Assembly: GCA_002309335.1 (NCBI GenBank)
Contig: DBXH01000024.1
Location: forward strand, 3,531 to 49,983
DNA: 46,453 nt
DNA from: Bacteroidales bacterium UBA1217
GTDB lineage: Bacteria; Bacteroidota; Bacteroidia; Bacteroidales; P3
Direction: 5' to 3'
Shown here: positions 25,111-34,800 of the stretch, in pieces
How the letters are laid out: each line of letters begins with the position of its first letter
How positions within the stretch are numbered: position 1 is the first letter of the stretch
Program-made: the position numbers and the translations under genes
The notes under the pieces: generated by a model
What the model was told of the DNA's origin: nothing
What the model saw: the letters and a program-made list of their open reading frames with translations, nothing else
Database searches by the model: none

Positions 25111-25548
25111 TATCTGTGCCGTGTGGTTCTTAGTGTCTACCTTGCCGATGGCGTCCACAATAACACCTTGTTCGTCAATAACGTAAGTCGTACGAAGCGT
25201 ACCCTCGGTCACTTTGCCGTACATCTTCTTCTCGCCCCAAGCCTCGTAAGCCTTCAGGATTGTAAGGTCCGTATCGGCAATCAGGTGGAATGGCAGATTG
25301 TACTTGGCGATAAAGCGCTGATGCGAGGCGGCACTGTCGCGGCTCACACCCAAAACATTATACCCCAATGCAATGAAACGCTCATAATTGTCCCTCAGGT
25401 CGCAGGCCTCGGCGGTGCAGCCGGGAGTGCTGTCCTTAGGGTAGAAATATAGCACCAGCTTCTTGCCGGCAAAATCCGTCAGTTTGACAACATTGCCATT
25501 TTCGTCTTTACCCTCAAAATAAGGGGCTTTTGTTCCTTTCGTAAGCAT
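25105..25548 (-). CDS. bcp: Thioredoxin-dependent thiol peroxidase (peroxiredoxin Q)
   Basis: The 147-residue protein matches the BCP/PrxQ peroxiredoxins, which reduce H2O2 and organic hydroperoxides in the cytoplasm using thioredoxin. The active site P-K-D-S-T-P-G-C-T-A-E-A-C-D-L-R-D (37-53) contains peroxidatic C44 and, five residues on, resolving C49, the atypical 2-Cys arrangement of this subfamily. Y-F-Y-P-K-D and the later V-S-R-D-S and Y-G-K-V-T-E-G-T-L-R-T-T-Y-V-I segments also fit. Length is normal. A promoter box lies 22 bp upstream. The 3' end overlaps the convergent gene by 6 bp with stops facing each other. Confidence 0.93.
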   Translation of the reverse strand: MLTKGTKAPYFEGKDENGNVVKLTDFAGKKLVLYFYPKDSTPGCTAEACDLRDNYERFIALGYNVLGVSRDSAASHQRFIAKYNLPFHLIADTDLTILKAYEAWGEKKMYGKVTEGTLRTTYVIDEQGVIVDAIGKVDTKNHTAQIL

Positions 25549-25570
25549 ATTTCCTTAATTTTTGAAACTG

Positions 25571-25578
25571 CAAAGATA
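25571..25578 (-). promoter_or_regulatory. -7 promoter box for bcp
   Basis: The minus-strand sequence TATCTTTG matches TAnnTTTG and is followed by C. It lies 22 bases before ATG 25548, predicting a leader of about 15-20 nt. Confidence 0.65.
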
Positions 25579-25648
25579 GCACATTCCGCAGGAATATGCA
25601 ACAAAAACAGTAAAAAACTAGGGCAAACGCATCAAAAAATTAAAGAAA

Positions 25649-25747
25649 ACCCCTACGGGGTATAAAAATGGTTAATAGACTATAATTGCTATTAAGAGAA
25701 AACGCCTAACGGCGTGATATCACGTAGTGGTTTCCTTTTAATAGCAA
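25649..25747. repeat. Structured intergenic element: hairpin plus three-way-junction-like fold
   Basis: A small hairpin ACCCC (25649-25653), loop TAC, GGGGT (25657-25661) precedes a larger structure. Outer arms TTGCTATTAA (25686-25695) and TTAATAGCAA (25738-25747) are perfectly complementary. They enclose hairpin ACGCC-TAAC-GGCGT (25702-25715) and hairpin CAC-GTA-GTG (25721-25729), partly overlapping palindrome GTGATATCAC. Three nested or side-by-side stems in 62 nt are unlikely to be chance. It could be a regulatory RNA leader or a short miniature inverted-repeat element. It has no coding potential. Confidence 0.6.
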
Positions 25748-25823
25748 ACAGTAGATTTTTCTTTTTTTAAACATTCTCCGTCAGTCGATGCTTTTTCTGT
25801 CTGGCAGGTACTAAATTATCGTT

Positions 25824-25882
25824 TAAAACGTTTTATTTGCAAAATAAGAAGAAACTATTCGTTAAATTCGTAGCTAGCTAGC
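25824..25882 (+). promoter_or_regulatory. Likely promoter region of the DUF5686/plug cluster
   Basis: A 12-bp palindrome TAAAACGTTTTA (25824-25835) abuts TTTG (25836-25839), a possible -33 element. TAAATTCG (25863-25870) is one base off TAnnTTTG, 23 bp downstream. The leader then holds three tandem TAGC units (25871-25882) directly before ATG 25884. The palindrome could be an operator. The assignment is weaker than for the exact boxes elsewhere. Confidence 0.4.
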
Positions 25883-25883
25883 A

Positions 25884-28490
25884 ATGACTGCCTATCTGAA
25901 AAAAACAATGACTCTGCTGACTGTCCTGCTCTTTGTCGGCGTCGCCTCCTCCGCTCAGGAGGTTACAACAAAACTGCAGGGACGTGTGTATGATGCCATT
26001 ACAGGCGAGGCATTGCCTTTTGTGCAGGTGGGTTTTGCGGGGACAACCATAGGCACCACAACCGATATGGACGGCCGTTTCAAACTTGTTAGAACAACGG
26101 CAGCGGCGACTATGGACACTCTGAGACTCCAGATGATGGGCTATGAAGCCGTGATGGAGGCCGTAAAAGCAGGAACGGTGCGCAACAATATGAAAATAAC
26201 GATGATGCCGCGTTCAAGGGTTATGCCGACCGTCGAGATTACTGCTTCGCGCAAAGACCGCAAGCGCTACCGCCGCAGAGACAATCCTGCTGTCGAGCTG
26301 GCCCGCAGCATTATAGAGCACAAAGAGGAGAACAGGCTGCAAAGCACAAGCCTCTTCAGCCGCGAGGTGTATGAGAAAACCACGCTGGCATTGGACGACT
26401 TCCATCCCGACTTCGAGCACAAACGGCTGTGGCGCAAGCTGAACTTTATCGAGAAATACATCGACCAGGCCCCTTTCGACGGCGTACCGATACTTACGGT
26501 ATCGATGCGCGAAGTGATGATGCAGCAGTCGTTCAGGCAACGCCCGCGCCAATTCCGCACTCTCACCACAGCGCGACGGATGGAGGGCATCGACGAGATT
26601 CTTGGACAGGAGGGTATCGACGCCAGCCTGAGCGAGATGTTTGTGCCCATCGACATCTACGACAACGATATCGAGGTGATGCTCAACCATTTCACCAGTC
26701 CGCTGAATAGCGCATTGGCAACAACCTTCTACAAATTCTACATTACCGACACCGTTGTAGAAGGCGGCCTGCAGTGCGCCGAACTCTCATTTGTGCCGGC
26801 CAACGACCGCAGCTATGGGTTTACGGGCCAGATGTATGTAGCTCTCGACGGAAGTTACGCTGTTACCCGATACAGTATGACTGTGTCACCGTATGTGAAC
26901 CTTAACTTCGTGCGCGACCTGACAATAATGCAGAGCTATGAAAGAGCAACGGAGAATGGACGCACAATCTATATACCTACACGCTGCGACACATACGGGC
27001 GTATGTATATCCACAAGAAACTGCAGGAGGTCTTTGCCCATCAAGTGCGTATCTATCACAAATACAACATTTCAGACTCAGTCGAGTTGCTACCTGACAG
27101 CCTTTTCACTCCCCTGACCAACACTGCCTCCCTTCCGAAGACAAAGATGCGCCGCAAAGTATGGAACGAGCTGAGACCCATCGAGTTGACCGCAAAGGAA
27201 ACCGTGATTGACAGCCTTCGCTACGAGTTGGCGCGATTGCCTGAAATGCAACGACTGAAAAAGTTTGCAGAAATAACGCTGACTGGCTACATACCTACCA
27301 ACGGCAAGCGCGATTCGAGCCGATTCGACATAGGTCCAATCTACAATATGTTGAGCCACAACTATGAAGAAGGCTGGCGCATAAGACTTGGCGGAATGAC
27401 AACGGCAGCATTGAATCCTCGCAACTTCGCCGAAGGGTATGTCGCATACGGATTCCGCGACCGCAGGCCTAAGTTCAACGCCTCACTTATACACACTTTC
27501 GACGACAAGGAACGCCACTCGCACGAGTCGCCGCTGAGTCGTATCAGCCTGACAGCAAGCTATGAATTGGAGGCCCCGGGACAGAATTTCGACAATTTCG
27601 ACCGCGACAACATAATGATGTCAAGCAATGTGGAGCAGAAACTTCAGTATGTGGCACAAGGTGTGCTGCGCCTGCAGAAACAATGGCCCAGCCATCTGAG
27701 GATTGACACCTGGGTTGCCGCACGGCGCTACGAGCCAACAGGATTGCTGCTATACCTTCAGTATCAAGAGGACGGCAGCCTAAGCCCCGTCGAAAGGTTT
27801 GACGAAGCCGAATGGATGGGCAAGCTGACTTTCAGTCCCAACCGCAACCCCGACAGCCGTCGTCCGGGAAGCGCAAATATGCTGAATGTCAAAAAAGATG
27901 CTCCAACAATACACCTAAGCCACCGCGTCGGTTTTATGTCGGGCGGGTTCCGCTACCAACGAACCGATTTCAGCGCCGAGAAACGGTTCTGGCTGAGCGC
28001 TTTCGGACATATCGATGCCAAGATGCAGTCGGGAATTGTATGGAACCGTGTCCCCTACCCTCGCCTGTGCTTCCCTAGCGGCAACAACAGCGTTTACATA
28101 TCATCGTCGGCGTTCAACACAATGCGGCCAATGGAATTCGTTGTAGACCAATATGCGGCATTGTTTGCGACCTATCATCTGAAAGGTTGGATTCTGAACA
28201 AAATACCACTGATAAAACGGCTGCGATTGCGCGAAGTAGCAGGATTCAACATCCTTTACGGTGGCCTGTCGGCAAAGAATAACCCTGAAGCCGAACATAC
28301 CGCAGGACTGTTCAAACTGCCAGAAGGCACGACACCGCTTGGCACACAGCCTTATATGGAATATAGTATAGGCATCGAAAACATACTGAAATTCATACGA
28401 ATAGACTTTATCCGCCGACTTAGTTATGCGGAGGGAATGACCTCGAAAGAGAGAAATTTTATTAAAATAGAATTCAAATTCACACTATAA
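25884..28490 (+). CDS. DUF5686-family outer-membrane protein with carboxypeptidase-regulatory-like domain
   Basis: The 868-residue protein has a signal peptide (cleavage likely after S-S-A near residue 23). A CarboxypepD_reg-like/TonB-plug-associated beta-sandwich follows at about 30-112 (L-Q-G-R-V-Y-D-A-I-T-G-E-A-L-P-F-V-Q-V, then T-D-M-D-G-R-F-K-L). The long remainder begins with a helical, Arg-rich segment (S-R-K-D-R-K-R-Y-R-R-R-D-N-P-A-V-E-L-A) and ends in alternating strand patterns, finishing K-I-E-F-K-F-T-L. This matches the Bacteroidota DUF5686 family, whose molecular function I do not know to be established. A C-terminal outer-membrane barrel is likely. The next gene starts one base after its stop, so they are co-transcribed, with the T9SS plug gene just beyond. 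Confidence 0.8.
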   Translation: MTAYLKKTMTLLTVLLFVGVASSAQEVTTKLQGRVYDAITGEALPFVQVGFAGTTIGTTTDMDGRFKLVRTTAAATMDTLRLQMMGYEAVMEAVKAGTVRNNMKITMMPRSRVMPTVEITASRKDRKRYRRRDNPAVELARSIIEHKEENRLQSTSLFSREVYEKTTLALDDFHPDFEHKRLWRKLNFIEKYIDQAPFDGVPILTVSMREVMMQQSFRQRPRQFRTLTTARRMEGIDEILGQEGIDASLSEMFVPIDIYDNDIEVMLNHFTSPLNSALATTFYKFYITDTVVEGGLQCAELSFVPANDRSYGFTGQMYVALDGSYAVTRYSMTVSPYVNLNFVRDLTIMQSYERATENGRTIYIPTRCDTYGRMYIHKKLQEVFAHQVRIYHKYNISDSVELLPDSLFTPLTNTASLPKTKMRRKVWNELRPIELTAKETVIDSLRYELARLPEMQRLKKFAEITLTGYIPTNGKRDSSRFDIGPIYNMLSHNYEEGWRIRLGGMTTAALNPRNFAEGYVAYGFRDRRPKFNASLIHTFDDKERHSHESPLSRISLTASYELEAPGQNFDNFDRDNIMMSSNVEQKLQYVAQGVLRLQKQWPSHLRIDTWVAARRYEPTGLLLYLQYQEDGSLSPVERFDEAEWMGKLTFSPNRNPDSRRPGSANMLNVKKDAPTIHLSHRVGFMSGGFRYQRTDFSAEKRFWLSAFGHIDAKMQSGIVWNRVPYPRLCFPSGNNSVYISSSAFNTMRPMEFVVDQYAALFATYHLKGWILNKIPLIKRLRLREVAGFNILYGGLSAKNNPEAEHTAGLFKLPEGTTPLGTQPYMEYSIGIENILKFIRIDFIRRLSYAEGMTSKERNFIKIEFKFTL

Positions 28491-28491
28491 A

Positions 28492-29157
28492 ATGAAACTA
28501 GCACTATACATATTATTATTTCTGCTAATCACAGCCAACATCGCTGTTGGTCAAACATATACTGCCGAAATGGAGTTCCACCAATACACTGGCTGGAGCA
28601 TTTCGCTAGGTCCAAACATTACTAGCTACCGTATAAATATGCAAAACAGTACCGACGCACCCGACAAGGTGACTCCCGCGTTTGGCATCGATGGCGGAGC
28701 CGCAATGGAGTACCACATTTCGCCGGAATGGAGCATACAGACAGGGGCAATGGGGAGCATTGAACGAATTGGTTTGCGCAAAGATGACGGGAAAACCACA
28801 CTGACGACATTCGGAATAGACCTTGCATTGCAAGCCTGCTGGCGGAATGGCAAGAAACTAATGCTTGCCGTCGGACCATATACCCATTTTGTATTTGGCA
28901 GCATCACAGCCAATAGCACAATACCTAACCCCTACCGCCGTGGTTTTGCCGACGACCCGCGCACCAATGAGCCATTATTTGCCCTAGGCGACCTCAACGC
29001 TGGACTGGCACTGACTGCAGGGTATAAAATGACCGACAACTGGCAGATTGTATTCGATTTTAAATGGGGTGTGACAGATATGCTCAATACCGATTCGCAT
29101 AGTATGTATGTGAGACCTTTCAAAATCGGTCTGCGTGTAGAGTATTGTTTTGATTAA
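28492..29157 (+). CDS. Small outer-membrane beta-barrel protein
   Basis: The 221-residue protein has a signal peptide ending near A-V-G (about 20). The mature part is built of alternating hydrophobic/polar strands separated by short turns, and it ends in the aromatic-rich strand F-K-I-G-L-R-V-E-Y-C-F-D. This is the usual look of an eight-to-ten-stranded outer-membrane beta-barrel. No family more specific than 'outer membrane beta-barrel protein' can be named. It begins 1 base after the DUF5686 gene stop, implying translational coupling and a shared envelope function. The T9SS plug gene follows after 18 bp but with its own promoter box. Confidence 0.72.
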   Translation: MKLALYILLFLLITANIAVGQTYTAEMEFHQYTGWSISLGPNITSYRINMQNSTDAPDKVTPAFGIDGGAAMEYHISPEWSIQTGAMGSIERIGLRKDDGKTTLTTFGIDLALQACWRNGKKLMLAVGPYTHFVFGSITANSTIPNPYRRGFADDPRTNEPLFALGDLNAGLALTAGYKMTDNWQIVFDFKWGVTDMLNTDSHSMYVRPFKIGLRVEYCFD

Positions 29158-29163
29158 TTTTCG

Positions 29164-29171
29164 TAAATTTG
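29164..29171 (+). promoter_or_regulatory. -7 promoter box, predicted leaderless start of the plug gene
   Basis: TAAATTTG matches TAnnTTTG and lies in the 18-bp gap after the beta-barrel gene. Exactly four bases separate it from ATG 29176, the same spacing as at 1268 and 24616. Confidence 0.65.
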
Positions 29172-29175
29172 CACT

Positions 29176-30447
29176 ATGAAACAAACTCTAACAATCATAT
29201 TATTTTTATTATTAACTTCATTGGTTCACAGCCAGATAGTCATCGACACCGACTATTGTGCCGATGTTAAAAGTGTCTATTTGAGCAACAGCGTCAACGA
29301 GCTGGATCCTCCTTTTCTGAAAATAAGCGAGCCCGGAGAGTCGGTCGAACAGCTGTTGCTGCGTTTCGACATCCTATCGCCCCAGTCCGACCATCTGCGC
29401 TACCGTTTCCGCCATTGCAACGCCGAATGGCACCCCGACGACCTAGAGCCTAGTGAATATTTCAGCGGTTCCAGCGACGGCAGCATCAACAACTACCAGG
29501 CATCATTCACCACCGACAAAGAATATACAAATTACTATCAACTCATTCCCGACCCCTACAACTATTTCCTCGCATCAGGCAACTACATCCTCGAAGTATA
29601 CCCGTACGAATATCCCGACAGTATTCTTTTCGCGCGCCGTTTCTGCGTGTATGAGGAGCAGACGGACATCGACGCCACCGTCATCAAGCCTAGCGGCGCC
29701 TACGGAAATATAAATCGCGACAACGAGGTTGATGTCGGTATTACGCCACGCAGAGGTAGTTTTCTCAGTCTTCAGGCCGACTACTATCGAGTAGTAGTGC
29801 AGCAGAACCGTCGCACAGACCTTTGCCGCGAACTGGCATTCAGCGGCTATAGCGGCAATACCATACGCTATGACTGGCAGGCTGCCAATGTGTTCCCCGG
29901 AGGCAACCATTTTCGCTACTTCGACCTAAGCAACCTATGGGCCTCAATGTATCACGTCCAGAAAATAGAGCAATGGGGCGGCGAAACCTTTGCTTTCCTG
30001 CAACCCGAAGAGAATCGTTCGCGCAAAGTGTATACTCAGTACAATAGTCTGAACGGAGGTATGAAGACCAACATACGTGACAGAAACAACCCTCAAATCG
30101 AAGCCGACTATGTATGGGTTAACTTCAGCCTTCCTCTTGAGCGTCCTTTCCTTGACGGCAACGTGCACATTGTAGGCGAACTGACACAATGGAGTCTTGG
30201 CGACAACAGCCGAATGGAATGGAATGCAAAATACAAGGCCTACACCAAACGTATGCTGCTCAAACAGGGTTACTACTCCTACCAACTGCTATTTCTGCCT
30301 ACCGGTGAGAATGAAGCCCTTACAGCAACCCTTGAAGGCGACCACTACGCTACACCCAACGTTTACACGGTTTATGTCTATTACCGCAGCCCCGGAGCCC
30401 GCTACGACCGCCTCGTAGGGCTGCGAAGAGTCACCAATGCACGATAA
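29176..30447 (+). CDS. Type IX secretion system plug protein (DUF5103 family)
   Basis: The 423-residue protein has a signal peptide (cleavage near V-H-S at 19). It then shows the pattern of the DUF5103/T9SS plug family: L-L-L-R-F-D-I-L near 50-57, L-R-Y-R-F-R-H-C-N-A-E-W-H-P near 66-79, E-Y-F-S-G near 86-90, Y-T-N-Y-Y-Q-L-I-P-D-P near 104-114 and A-S-G-N-Y-I-L-E-V-Y-P near 119-129. The rest (130-420) is strand-rich. In Flavobacterium, Plug closes the periplasmic side of the SprA translocon until cargo arrives. The same role is inferred here, and both giant T9SS cargo genes in this window would depend on such a machine. No other T9SS core gene (SprA, PorV, PorU, gld genes) is in the window. 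Confidence 0.8.
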   Translation: MKQTLTIILFLLLTSLVHSQIVIDTDYCADVKSVYLSNSVNELDPPFLKISEPGESVEQLLLRFDILSPQSDHLRYRFRHCNAEWHPDDLEPSEYFSGSSDGSINNYQASFTTDKEYTNYYQLIPDPYNYFLASGNYILEVYPYEYPDSILFARRFCVYEEQTDIDATVIKPSGAYGNINRDNEVDVGITPRRGSFLSLQADYYRVVVQQNRRTDLCRELAFSGYSGNTIRYDWQAANVFPGGNHFRYFDLSNLWASMYHVQKIEQWGGETFAFLQPEENRSRKVYTQYNSLNGGMKTNIRDRNNPQIEADYVWVNFSLPLERPFLDGNVHIVGELTQWSLGDNSRMEWNAKYKAYTKRMLLKQGYYSYQLLFLPTGENEALTATLEGDHYATPNVYTVYVYYRSPGARYDRLVGLRRVTNAR

Positions 30448-30527
30448 TCAATACGCGGCACGACCATCAGCGAAGCCCTCACTATGGTGATGAGCAGCAA
30501 TGTGATGTAATCTGTATAAAAGATAAA

Positions 30528-31853
30528 TCATTGTAAAACCTTCAGCACCCTCTTTGTTGACGGGGTAACGGAGGCCGTTGCCGATGCACGAAGCCCAACT
30601 ACCCAAAGAATCGTGCCGTCGACATCACAAAGAATCCACGTGGATTCCTTTTCGTTGAGTGAAAGTTTGAGGTCGGAAAAAAGGTCGCTGACCAGTCGAC
30701 TGCCTTTCATTCCAAAAGGAGTAAACCTGTCACCGTTGCGCCAATGGCGGAGAGTGAGAGGCTGCTTGACTTTGTCAAAATCAAACCAAGCCTCATTGCG
30801 TCCAAGCCGAATAGCACCATCGGGACGGTCGCAAACCTCAAAATGCAGAGGTAAAGGCAAAGCAGAATTCTGTCTATCGAGACTAACAATATATTCACTC
30901 TGTCGGGACGATTCTGCCGAATATGGAAAAATCAGCAACGATTTACGGTCTTTGACAATACGGTGGGAAGACGAGAAGAACTGCTTGCCGCTCTGCGAAT
31001 CCAAAGACTTTGAAATCTCACCGACGACCACCGACGAGAATCCAAACGGGCGCAAGATTTCGAACAAATAGGTGGAAAGTGGTGAAAGTGCGCGCAGTGT
31101 TTGAATATCAACAGCATATCCGTCACCGTAAGGCTGAAGCATAGTTCTCCTGACGTGCTCGATTTCTGATTGATAAATTTGTTCAGCTTCTGCTATACGG
31201 GCTATATTGCTCTGCATAACTGTATCAAACGATGGCGACAGCTGTCGCATCAAAGGTACCAGCTGGTGACGAATACGGTTGCGCATATATAGGGTCTGCG
31301 AGTTGGTGTAATCCTCGACATACTCCAAATTATGCTTACGTATGTATGCGTCAATTTCGTCGCGGCCGAAGGGCAGCAAAGGACGTACAATATTGCCGTT
31401 GCGCAGCGGGATGCCGTGAAGTCCGGTGATGCCAGTACCCCGCAGAAGATTGATAAAGAAGGTCTCGATAGCGTCGTCGCGGTGGTGGGCAGTGGCAATA
31501 AGGTCGTAGCCATTGGATTGACGCTGCTGTTCAAAGAATTCGTAGCGGAGTTTGCGTGCTGCTTCCTCAATGGAAAGCCCTTCGGCACGAGCGTATGCTT
31601 CAGTGTCGAATGGTGCTACAAAACAGGGCACACCGTAGTTGTTGGCCAAACGGCGCACAAAGGCCTCGTCGCGATCGCAGTCACCAGGCCGCAGATGAAA
31701 GTTGCAATGGGCTATGGCAAAAGGAATGTGAGCAGATGCAATCAAATGACACAGGGTCACCGAATCGCGGCCGCCGCTGACAGCAAGGAGCACCTTCTGC
31801 CCATCGGCAAACAGGTGCTCCTCTTGGATGAATTTATTGAATCGCTGTTGCAC
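30528..31853 (-). CDS. tilS: tRNA(Ile)-lysidine synthase
   Basis: The 441-residue protein matches TilS, which converts the wobble C of tRNA-Ile(CAU) to lysidine with ATP and lysine, an essential step for reading AUA codons. The N-terminal PP-loop ATPase motif S-G-G-R-D-S is at 26-31 (V-L-L-A-V-S-G-G-R-D-S-V-T-L-C-H-L). A-H-H-R-D-D-A-I-E-T-F near 123-133 and Y-T-N-S near the substrate-binding region also fit. The C-terminal domain has R-H-W-R-N-G-D-R-F-T-P-F-G-M-K-G. Translation appears to begin at a GTG (31851-31853), the point where homologues begin. Only five bases separate it from the stop of the 12-kb T9SS gene upstream on the same strand. I saw no promoter box just before it. Confidence 0.93.
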   Translation of the reverse strand: MQQRFNKFIQEEHLFADGQKVLLAVSGGRDSVTLCHLIASAHIPFAIAHCNFHLRPGDCDRDEAFVRRLANNYGVPCFVAPFDTEAYARAEGLSIEEAARKLRYEFFEQQRQSNGYDLIATAHHRDDAIETFFINLLRGTGITGLHGIPLRNGNIVRPLLPFGRDEIDAYIRKHNLEYVEDYTNSQTLYMRNRIRHQLVPLMRQLSPSFDTVMQSNIARIAEAEQIYQSEIEHVRRTMLQPYGDGYAVDIQTLRALSPLSTYLFEILRPFGFSSVVVGEISKSLDSQSGKQFFSSSHRIVKDRKSLLIFPYSAESSRQSEYIVSLDRQNSALPLPLHFEVCDRPDGAIRLGRNEAWFDFDKVKQPLTLRHWRNGDRFTPFGMKGSRLVSDLFSDLKLSLNEKESTWILCDVDGTILWVVGLRASATASVTPSTKRVLKVLQ

Positions 31854-31858
31854 TATCG

Positions 31859-34800
31859 TCAGCGTTTCATTACCATCTTGCGCATCAGACGATCGCCGTC
31901 TTTCTCGATACCATAGTAGTAGACTCCTGACGAGAGGTGGGTATCGCCAAAGTTGATTGAGTGATCGCCCGACGAATAGAACTCCTCGCTCTGGTATACC
32001 AGTCGACCGAGTTCGTCCATAACGAAGAAGCGTACATCGCCCGAGGTCGGTAGATAGAAGTCGATGCGTGTGCTGTTATCGAACGGGTTGGGATAGTTCT
32101 GCTGCAGAACCATACCATTAAACTCGGAAACCAGAGGTATGCCTTCAAAGTAGTTCTGTACCTCTACACGTGTGGTATGGTCATTAGATGTATCAGCGTC
32201 TGCGAAACAAGTAGCCCTACCATATCCAGTGTAGGTACGAGTCGAGCTCTTAGGAATTTTCTTCTTGTACTCGATAGTGATATACTGGCCCGGCATAATT
32301 GCACGATTTACTTGAATCTTACCCAGATTAACGCCGTTGATTACACCTTCACACTTGACACCCTGGTCTTCACGAGTGATGATATTACCATAGTTCTTGA
32401 CCTCAATACGCACTCGGCAAGAATCGGTACGATTCTCTTCGACTAGGACACGTATCGGGCGCAAGTCGACATACATCGGTGAAATGATATTCGTAGTGTC
32501 ATTGGTCTGGTCGTTATCCTCTGCTGCCGACACATAAGCTGTAAAATATTTATAATACTCATCGTGACGCGGGAGTTGTTCATCAAACTTGTAGCACAGG
32601 CGGCTCAGTGCAGGCAACGGAGTGGGTGCGCTATAAACAATCTCACGACGGGTTGAGGTGTCATTGTAATACCAGAAACCTATCTTGAAGTTGTTGACAG
32701 CACGAGCTCCGACATTGTCTATGACAACAGCGACCATCACTTTGTTATGGACTGTTGTATCAAGGACAACCTCGACTGCCTTGAGGTCGGTAATAGCCGA
32801 CATACCCTCTATACGTTTAACAATGGTGTCATTGAACAGATAGTCATCGTCGGGCATTTCCACGTATGCCATCAGGTCCATATAACCCATTGAAGCACGG
32901 AATTTCTGTTTGAAGGAATAGTTGAGGAATTCGAACGACTGCAGATCATGACCCAGGATTTCATTGAAGTTGATTTGCTCGGTGACAGTGAATGTATTAT
33001 TGTAGACGTATGTCACAGATGTACTAGACACCGGTGCCTGACCATAGTTACGAATACGCATATTAACCTCGATAGAGTCGCCTGCGATAACACGGTCGAG
33101 CGGACTCATAAACGAAACCGCACCCATATCGTTGTCAAGCGGCGAGAGATAGAAATCTTTACAGATTGAGTCATTGTCCTGATACATATCCATATTGACA
33201 GTAGTGAAAGCACAGATCTGGAATGTATCGGGGAAGTCGTTCTTAACTATGAACGGAGTTGCGAACTCATAGAAATCTGTAGCGCCCGGCAACAAACCCG
33301 TTTGACTGGTATACACACCTGTACGCGACAGGTGGACACCGTATGGCAGATAAGCCAATTCCACAGAGTACAGAGTGTCGAGACCGTAATTCTTAATAAC
33401 TACACGCGGACGGATGGTCTGTCCAAACTTAGGATGGGTTGGGTGAGTAATGGCAATAATACCGACATCGATATTACGACGGGCACGTCCAACGACAAAG
33501 TTATCAATAGCAATACCGTCGCAAGAATTAGAGCCCGATTCAGCCTTATAGACCAAGCGGAGCTGCAGACGCTGCTGGAAGTCACCGCCAATGGTGTTGA
33601 GTGAGAAACGATGGTGGATATAACTATATCCCGGACTTACGCTATCCCAAGACGTACCTGAGTTGTACCACAGTGAATCATTGCCCGAACCAACAGTGAC
33701 CCAGTGACCCAAATAGTCACAGAACTCAATACGGGCAAGGTGACCCTCAGCCATATCCCTTGCCACCCAGAGCTCGAGAGTGTCGGGACGAATTGTATGG
33801 ATGTCAAATATCGGTGTATAAGCATAACTTACATTACCAGTATTGAAAACATTGACATATCCATTCAGATTGGTTGCAAACACATTAGAGTCACTTACAC
33901 AAGCCATAATGTTTGGCTTGTTTGAGTGACCGCGCTGCCAGAGGTTCTGTGAGAACGGAGTATATCCACGCGGTACGAACCACTCGCTCAGACCTTCAAA
34001 GTCATCACTGAAGACAAGGTCCTTGATAGGAGCACGATAATACTGGTACAATAGTGTATCGTTAGCCGTCAATGTGTCGCCCGGTGTGGAAACGGAAATA
34101 TGGACATTAGTAACGCCAAAGTCGAATACACGTGCAGGCAGGTCGACAACTGCACTATGACCCGGTTCTAGGGTGCCGTTCCACTGAATTGTACCCGACT
34201 GATTGCCATATCTGGGATTAATGAATCGGTAATTAACCGAGACAGCATCTACAGCAAGACGACCCTTGTTGGCTATCTGGAACGAAACAGTGACAGCGGT
34301 GTCGCCGGTAGTTCCTGTATGACCGCCAATATGCTGCTCGCGAGGAGCAACTATACGCGATGCACAAACATCAACATCTACCGGAACATCCTCAATATAT
34401 AACAAGTAATCGTGGATGCAACCAAACTGACCAGCTGTCTCTGTAGGATCAGTCGGACCAGTGCTATTTTGGTCAACCATAACTCTCATACGCATATAAC
34501 CTGTGCGGATGTCCTGAGGCAATGAGAAGACAAATCTGCTTGGATTACCAGACTGGATAGTATCTTGATAAATGATCTCTGTATGTGGATAATCATATAT
34601 CACACTATCATCAGCATTTGCATCCGACAATGTCAGCGGTTCATATTCAAATTCACCATTACGGTTGGCGTCAATCCATACAGTCAACCAACCTTTTGTT
34701 GCGTAGTCATTGGCCTTGTCACTGTTACGGCATTCCACAATCATCGTATCAACGGTACCTTTAATTAGATGGAGTGCCCGCAGAGAATTAAGAGCTTGAT

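Noticed and set aside
34584..34592. TGTGGATAA, a perfect DnaA-box-like word
   Set aside because: Single copy inside the coding sequence of the 12-kb gene, with no cluster of further boxes or an unwinding element nearby.
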